Shown piece after piece: positions 31,671 to 36,475 of a stretch of DNA of 36,475 nucleotides; within the stretch, counting starts at the first letter, position 1; the number at the start of each line of letters is the position of its first letter. The notes under the pieces were generated by a model. The model ran no database searches. It worked only from the letters and a program-made list of their open reading frames with translations, and had not been told where the DNA came from. Where the stretch lies: NCBI GenBank assembly GCA_944332215.1, contig CALVJP010000063.1, forward strand, positions 1-36,475. The letters are read 5' to 3'. Made by a program: the position numbers and the translations under genes. The stretch is from an uncultured Bacilli bacterium (GTDB lineage: Bacteria; Bacillota_I; Bacilli_A; RF39; UBA660).

Positions 31671-33917
31671 TTATTTTATAACTTCTTCAATAGGCCTCCA
31701 TACGTTTCTATTCATCACATTTTCATCCCATTCGGTATTAGATATATAAATTTGTGTACCAACAGCTCTGACAAATCCCCACTTAATATTAGAATGCTTT
31801 GAGGCATATTCCTTTAGAGCCTTAAATTTATTTTTAGCATATCGATCAATGTTATTTGAATTTCCATCAGCAGTTAAGCCACCTTTAGCCTCTATTATCC
31901 AAACGTCACCATTATTAAGTTGAATTACATAATCTGGATAAAAATTATTTCTTCTAAATGCCCGTCTATATACTATACTAAAATAGTCATCTCCTTTATC
32001 CCCATTTTTATATATCCATTTAACCAAATCATAACTTTCACACCATTTTTCAAACTCAATTTCGGTAAATGTTCTATTTGGATTTATTAAAATATTATTA
32101 CCATATTCAGCAAAAACATTTTTATTCATAATCTTAGTACTATCGATTTTCTTTTGCTGTTTATAATACTGTTTATTAGGAATAACCCATTCTTTTTTTA
32201 ATATTTCAGTTTCTTTAATATCAGCAATTTGATCTTGACTTATCTTGCTAAACACGTCAATAAGTCTTTCCCTATTGTTTACCAAAAAAGCATTATATTC
32301 CCTTAATTTCATATCCTTTAATATTTTATTTTCATGTTCAAAATCTTTTTCTTCTTGAGACAATAAAGACATTTGCATATCTTCAGGTCCAAATAAAATC
32401 CTTAATGCATTATTAGATATATTTTCATCTATGCCCATGGCCCTAGCAATTCTTCTTTTGGCATCTCTAATTATAAAACCATCATCATGATTATTTATTT
32501 CGTGTTCTCCGCCAAACACTTTATTTAAAGAAAGCATATCATGTGTAGTTCTAGCAACTCCTTCTATAGCTTCAATTTTTAATTTAGTACTAAATATATA
32601 TCCTTTTGCTACTTCTAATTCATGTTTATCCAATTCACCATTTTCATTAATATCACATTCTTCAAGCATAGTTTTTCTTGCAATATCCACCACTGCTTTG
32701 GGATTAACAGCGTATCTATCGCTGCCATCCAAGGATTCTTTTTCTAAAAAAAATGATGGAGCATTATCTTTTTTCTTGTATTGATATGTATAAAATGAAT
32801 CACTTAAACTACTAGTTAAGCCTTCTTTAAATTCACTATCTAATGTATAAACATAGCAATTATCTAATAATTCATTATCATAGTGCTTTCTTTCTGGCAT
32901 TCTTCTAATTCTGCCAACTGTTTGAATATTAAACTTTTCTGTTCCCCCTTCACGAAGTTTAACCAATATTTTAGCTCGAGGACAATCCCATCCTGTGGCA
33001 ATTGCTTGTTTAAACAATAGAAAAGCATATTGTCCATTTAATTTTTTTATTTCTTCAGGGTTGTCAGGATGATCTCCACTAAACCAGGAAGTAACTAAAC
33101 CAGATCTTTCAGAATATCCCATATTAGTTAACTCTTGTTTAATTCTGCTGATCCACTCTTCAGAGCCATTGGGAAATTGGATTAATACAAGAGGTCTTAT
33201 ATTTATGCCTAACCTATCATATTCAGCCTGAATTTCTTTTCTTTTTTTATCTGCTAAATTTAATAATAATAGATCATCGTCTAAATTATTATTATCCTCA
33301 ATCGCTTGAGATAAACCATTATTAATTGAAATACCTGAAGCGATTAAGCCCGAAGCAATAACCTCATTATCTTCAATAATTTCTGTATAGTTTCCTTTAC
33401 TAACTGGAGTAGCAGAAATTCTTAGAACATGGATTGGCTCTATATTCGCGATATAATTATTTGCTGTCTCTCTATATTTATGTTCTTCATCAATAATCAT
33501 AAATATATCTATATTGCTATTATGGCAATAGTGCACTTTAGCCATTAAATCCTTATATTCACCTTCTCGCAAAACAATGTTAGATGAGCGATTTATTTTA
33601 TCCCAGTTGATAAAATAAACACTGCCCGCTGGATTTGATTCATTTATAAAATCATAAACATCTCCATATTGAATTCCAGATGTTACTTCCACAAAGCTTT
33701 CTTGTGATTGCTTTTGTAAACCTCCAGCCCCTGGACAAAGCCAGAGAAATACTGTATTAGGATTTTCATCTAAATAATCATCTATAAATTTACAAGTTAA
33801 AACCGTTTTCCCTGATCCAGTTGGAGCATAAAGAACGATTTCTTCATTATCGGCACATTTCATCAACAAATTCTCTTCATGTTTTTCTTGAAATTTCAAT
33901 AAATTAATTTTAAACAT
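31671..33917 (-). CDS. res: type III restriction endonuclease subunit Res
   Basis: The 748-residue SF2 helicase-nuclease has Walker A APTGSGKT (31-38), DEEH box IIDEEHK (141-147), SAT (168-170) and motif VI QTVGRIRRMPER. A C-terminal PD-(D/E)XK nuclease has YPDY (Asp662) followed by WIIEAKGG (Glu676, Lys678). This is the order of type III Res proteins, which cut after ATP-dependent communication between two unmethylated sites and require Mod. It is shorter than EcoP15I Res (about 970), mainly in the middle. The ATG overlaps the mod stop (TAATG), so expression is translationally coupled. Confidence 0.93.
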   Translation of the reverse strand: MFKINLLKFQEKHEENLLMKCADNEEIVLYAPTGSGKTVLTCKFIDDYLDENPNTVFLWLCPGAGGLQKQSQESFVEVTSGIQYGDVYDFINESNPAGSVYFINWDKINRSSNIVLREGEYKDLMAKVHYCHNSNIDIFMIIDEEHKYRETANNYIANIEPIHVLRISATPVSKGNYTEIIEDNEVIASGLIASGISINNGLSQAIEDNNNLDDDLLLLNLADKKRKEIQAEYDRLGINIRPLVLIQFPNGSEEWISRIKQELTNMGYSERSGLVTSWFSGDHPDNPEEIKKLNGQYAFLLFKQAIATGWDCPRAKILVKLREGGTEKFNIQTVGRIRRMPERKHYDNELLDNCYVYTLDSEFKEGLTSSLSDSFYTYQYKKKDNAPSFFLEKESLDGSDRYAVNPKAVVDIARKTMLEECDINENGELDKHELEVAKGYIFSTKLKIEAIEGVARTTHDMLSLNKVFGGEHEINNHDDGFIIRDAKRRIARAMGIDENISNNALRILFGPEDMQMSLLSQEEKDFEHENKILKDMKLREYNAFLVNNRERLIDVFSKISQDQIADIKETEILKKEWVIPNKQYYKQQKKIDSTKIMNKNVFAEYGNNILINPNRTFTEIEFEKWCESYDLVKWIYKNGDKGDDYFSIVYRRAFRRNNFYPDYVIQLNNGDVWIIEAKGGLTADGNSNNIDRYAKNKFKALKEYASKHSNIKWGFVRAVGTQIYISNTEWDENVMNRNVWRPIEEVIK

Positions 33918-35869
33918 TATTCTGCTGCCTCCTTTAATTCTTGACTAAAATATTCCCCTGGAAGATATTTAAAATCTTTTTCACTTAGCAATTTGATTTC
34001 ATTTGCATCAAATATAATATTTTGATTTACCCAAAGTTTTTTTATTTTTTTAAATTTATTTTCATCAAGTACATATTTTTTAAAATCATCTCTATTAAAA
34101 ATCACCACATATCTTTCATTATCTATATCAATTGCATTTTCTAATTCAATCATTTCTTTAATATAAAAACACAAAGCATTACTTAATAAATAGTCTTTAG
34201 GTTTCCTAGGGGTCCAATCACATTTAAAATATTTTAAGTTATGCGGAATACCTTTAATTTTTTCCTTTTTTTGGTTTAAACCAATTATTTTGATCGAGTT
34301 ATTTTCATAGACTTTTTTTACCTCATCATACTTAGATAAATTTTCATTGATTGTTCTTTCGATTTTGTTTTTTTCTTCCTCTATTTTATTCAAAAATTGA
34401 TTGTTAAATTTTTTTTCATATAAAATTTCTTTGAAATCTTTTGAATGAGTATAACCTTTAATAACAGCTAACAATCTAGGATATGTTATAGATGAACATA
34501 TTCCATATTTTTCCTCATATTCCATATATTTTTGAGGATAATCTTCAGGTTTCCCATATATTTTTTTAAACTCTTTTTCTTTTTTTTCGCCGATAGCATT
34601 ATTTGTAACTAAAATATATTTTCTATTCCCGCCATACAGTTTATTAAGAAGTTCAACAGCGTGCCCCGTGGTGCCAGAGCCAGCAAAAAAGTCTAAAATA
34701 ATAGCATCGCGTTTATGTCTTGTTGTTGCAAATAAACACTCATAAACATTCCAAAGAGACTTTGGAAAATCAAAATCATTATTAGGTACCATGCTATTGA
34801 TTAGTTGAGTGCCATACTCATTTGCATCATATTTTTTATCCGTCCAAACCGTTTTATAAGGAGCATAGGGTTTCCCTAAATAAATATCCCAAACACCATT
34901 TTTTTCTTCAGCCTTTAAAATATTTACAATTGATTCGACAGTTTGTCTAGCATATCGCCATTTTCTTTCAACATTATTATTATCAACTGGGTAAATTGTA
35001 ATTTCCCCATTGGAATTAACTTCATTTTTCTGAGGGTGAATATTATCATCCAGTACATCGTCAAAGCCCACAATTTTGCCATTTTTAATCCTAATGCCAT
35101 AAAAACAATTTTTAGCATCGGTCCTTAACGACTCACTTCCCCAATTTCTAAGTGGACTCCAATCGACTTCCGTTTCTTCAACCTCCTTATCGCAAATAAC
35201 TTTATAATGTTTTTTATAAACAAATAATGCATATTCATTTGTATAAGAAAAGTTATCTCCTTGTATTCCTCTAGGATTTTGAACAATAGATATAACATCA
35301 ACTTGATAAGAAATGCCAAAAACACTCTCATCTTCTATTAATAGTTTTAAGGTGGCAAGTTCATTTTCATCTATAGCACAAATTAAAACACCATCATCTT
35401 TTAGTAATTTTTTAGCAAGTCTTAAGCGTTTACTCATCATTGATAACCATTTACTATGTCTATAATTGTCATTGCTGTCTACATAATCATTATTGTATTT
35501 CCAGTTTTTAGCCCCCGTATTATATGGCGGATCGATGTATATACAATCTATTTTTCCTCGATGGGTTTTTTGAAGAAGATATAATGCTTGTAAATTATCT
35601 CCTTCTATTATGAAATTATAAGGTTGGTTTTGATCTTCACAAATTTGTCTTGTTGCATCAGCACAAAATACAGGAATATTTTCTTTTAAATGCTCGTCCA
35701 CTTCTTCCATATGTTCCTCAAATATTAACCCAAACCTTTTACTTGTTAATGCATTTTCTATTTCATTAAAAGCTCTTATTGATTTATCATCCATATGTGC
35801 CTTTTTTAAAATTTCTAAAAATTTTATCATTTCATCTCTTTTAATTTTAGATAAGTTAGTTGTTGCCAT
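33917..35869 (-). CDS. mod: type III DNA methyltransferase subunit Mod
   Basis: The 650-residue N6-adenine methyltransferase of beta class has catalytic DPPYNTG (about 113-119) before the SAM motif LDFFAGSGTTGHA (about 392-404). A variable region between (about 180-330) is the target-recognition domain. A C-terminal part of about 250 residues interacts with Res. Start is the ATG after GAGGTGG; it lies 14 bases inside the end of the controller gene. The recognition sequence cannot be deduced. No simple-sequence repeat typical of phase-variable mod genes is present. Confidence 0.94.
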   Translation of the reverse strand: MATTNLSKIKRDEMIKFLEILKKAHMDDKSIRAFNEIENALTSKRFGLIFEEHMEEVDEHLKENIPVFCADATRQICEDQNQPYNFIIEGDNLQALYLLQKTHRGKIDCIYIDPPYNTGAKNWKYNNDYVDSNDNYRHSKWLSMMSKRLRLAKKLLKDDGVLICAIDENELATLKLLIEDESVFGISYQVDVISIVQNPRGIQGDNFSYTNEYALFVYKKHYKVICDKEVEETEVDWSPLRNWGSESLRTDAKNCFYGIRIKNGKIVGFDDVLDDNIHPQKNEVNSNGEITIYPVDNNNVERKWRYARQTVESIVNILKAEEKNGVWDIYLGKPYAPYKTVWTDKKYDANEYGTQLINSMVPNNDFDFPKSLWNVYECLFATTRHKRDAIILDFFAGSGTTGHAVELLNKLYGGNRKYILVTNNAIGEKKEKEFKKIYGKPEDYPQKYMEYEEKYGICSSITYPRLLAVIKGYTHSKDFKEILYEKKFNNQFLNKIEEEKNKIERTINENLSKYDEVKKVYENNSIKIIGLNQKKEKIKGIPHNLKYFKCDWTPRKPKDYLLSNALCFYIKEMIELENAIDIDNERYVVIFNRDDFKKYVLDENKFKKIKKLWVNQNIIFDANEIKLLSEKDFKYLPGEYFSQELKEAAE

Positions 35870-36080
35870 TTTTATCCACCTCACGTTTTACTTCTACAAT
35901 ATCGTTTAAATTGCATTCTAAAATGGCACATACTTTAACTAATGTTTCCAATGATACCGATTCATTTTTCCCCATTTTGGCCATTGCATTTGTACTGATT
36001 TTAGCTCTCTTACAAAGTTCTGTTTTATTAATATTTTTATCAATCATTAATTTCCAAAGCTTATTATAATCTAACACCAT
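35856..36080 (-). CDS. XRE-type controller of the type III R-M operon
   Basis: The 74-residue regulator begins MVLDYNKLWKLMIDKNINKT. A HTH follows (KTELCKRAKISTNAMAKMGK, then SVSLETLVKVCAILECNLND), of the HTH_26/YozG type. GGAAGGTTTAAAT precedes the ATG. Its last codons overlap mod by 14 bp, and it is first in the operon. A palindrome before the promoter (36153-36167) is a likely binding site. Small regulators of this kind delay or limit R-M expression on entry into a new host, as C proteins do in type II systems; that role is inferred. Confidence 0.85.
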   Translation of the reverse strand: MVLDYNKLWKLMIDKNINKTELCKRAKISTNAMAKMGKNESVSLETLVKVCAILECNLNDIVEVKREVDKNGNN

Positions 36081-36117
36081 ATTTAAACCTTCCATCCTAA
36101 GTTTTTAGTACATCAAT

Positions 36118-36167
36118 ATTGTATCATTTATATTTTTATATATCAAGTAATTCTTGAAAGCTTCAAG
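36118..36167 (-). promoter_or_regulatory. promoter and operator of the type III R-M operon
   Basis: TTGATA (36141-36146), 17 bp, TACAAT (36118-36123) with an upstream TG. Just before the -35 is a perfect palindrome CTTGAA-AGC-TTCAAG (36153-36167), well placed for a controller protein. Confidence 0.7.
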
Positions 36168-36306
36168 ATTACAATTTAAAAAAACTAATTAAAATTAAAA
36201 AACAATTCTCTATAAATTGTAGAAATCATTCATTTTAATTTGTCGCGTTTTTGCATCTCAATAATAACTAAAATAATTTTAATTTAACTATCACCACTAA
36301 AGCCTG

Positions 36307-36342
36307 AAAAAATCCATAGTAGCAAATACTATGAATTTTTTT
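36307..36342. terminator. bidirectional terminator
   Basis: CATAGTA and TACTATG arms with flanking A and T runs on both sides, between the minus-strand partial gene and the R-M operon. Confidence 0.75.
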
Positions 36343-36363
36343 ATACAAAAGTTGTGTTCAACT

Positions 36364-36475
36364 TTATGACTGATTAACATATTCAGCATAGGCAACATTT
36401 AGGTCAATAGGCATTTTAATATGAAGAATATCTTTAGTGTTAATATAGTTATCATCTATTAATAAATTGGAATAA
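36364..36475 (-). CDS. C-terminus of an unidentified protein (runs off window)
   Basis: An open minus-strand frame enters from the window end and stops at TAA (36364-36366). The visible 36 residues end KMPIDLNVAYAEYVNQS. The pattern IxxIKxPIxLxVxYxEYVN is reminiscent of the ends of specificity (HsdS-like) or related DNA-modification proteins, but this is a guess. A terminator follows, so it is the end of a separate transcript from the type III genes. Confidence 0.5.
   Translation of the reverse strand, partial: YSNLLIDDNYINTKDILHIKMPIDLNVAYAEYVNQS

Noticed and set aside
34924-35331. Small frames within and opposite mod
   Set aside because: They overlap the conserved methyltransferase frame and have no independent start signals.
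33917-35869. Phase-variable repeat tract in mod
   Set aside because: No tetranucleotide or longer tandem repeat is present in the gene or promoter.
1-36475. tRNA and rRNA genes
   Set aside because: I looked for T-loop (GTTCGA-type) motifs with cloverleaf arms and for rRNA motifs on both strands and found none.
1-36475. Full Mycoplasma-type code with TGA as Trp
   Set aside because: Trp positions are TGG and every recognisable gene is open under the standard code, so only loss of TGA as a stop can be argued.

Overview
The window looks like a chromosomal segment of an AT-rich, Gram-positive, probably anaerobic and spore-forming member of the Bacilli/Firmicutes, perhaps a gut lineage near Erysipelotrichia or the RF39-type Bacilli. 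The clues are the mraZ-rsmH-ftsL-PBP start of the division cluster, SufB plus SufU, a class B-like sortase with an NPxTx sorting signal, PrsA, RecX, the omega subunit, and sporulation-type genes (SpoVD-type PBP, SpoVS, two YjcZ-like micro-proteins). Lineage is inference. None of the 38 genes whose 3' end is visible stops with TGA; all use TAA or TAG, and Trp is written TGG.

Region 1 (1-3304, minus strand) looks like one end of an inserted element. It holds the N-terminal part of a LysA-like PLP-barrel decarboxylase, a promoter inside a perfect inverted repeat, a KAP-family membrane NTPase and a short orphan C-terminal reading frame. That frame abuts a SpoVD-type penicillin-binding protein cut off just before its KTG segment (3305-4561). 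The sporulation transpeptidase therefore appears to be interrupted.

Region 2 (4562-20422) is core-like: an LDH-family dehydrogenase, a sortase-anchored beta-helix surface protein, a divergent TetR/YhgE-like pair around a strong operator, a sortase, a CapA-like protein, a small lipoprotein, cardiolipin synthase, a DUF1113 membrane protein, the dcw start (mraZ, rsmH, ftsL, PASTA-type PBP), two unlisted YjcZ-like micro-proteins, PrsA, RecX and RpoZ.

Region 3 (20423-28625): a DUF2779 nuclease, pyrimidine-nucleoside phosphorylase, three clustered XRE repressors with repeated promoter/operator elements, a short SSB, SufB with a small membrane protein, SufU, and SpoVS. The 436-base gap between sufU and spoVS appears to encode a structured non-coding RNA of about 265 nt with its own promoter, a 12-bp long-range helix and a terminator.

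Region 4 (28626-36475) is accessory in character: a Cys-rich membrane protein with a T4SS-pilin-like TM pair, a divergent XRE regulator, a very long hairpin, an SGNH-hydrolase-like protein, and a type III restriction-modification operon (XRE controller, Mod, Res) whose genes overlap. The last bases hold the C-terminus of another minus-strand gene.
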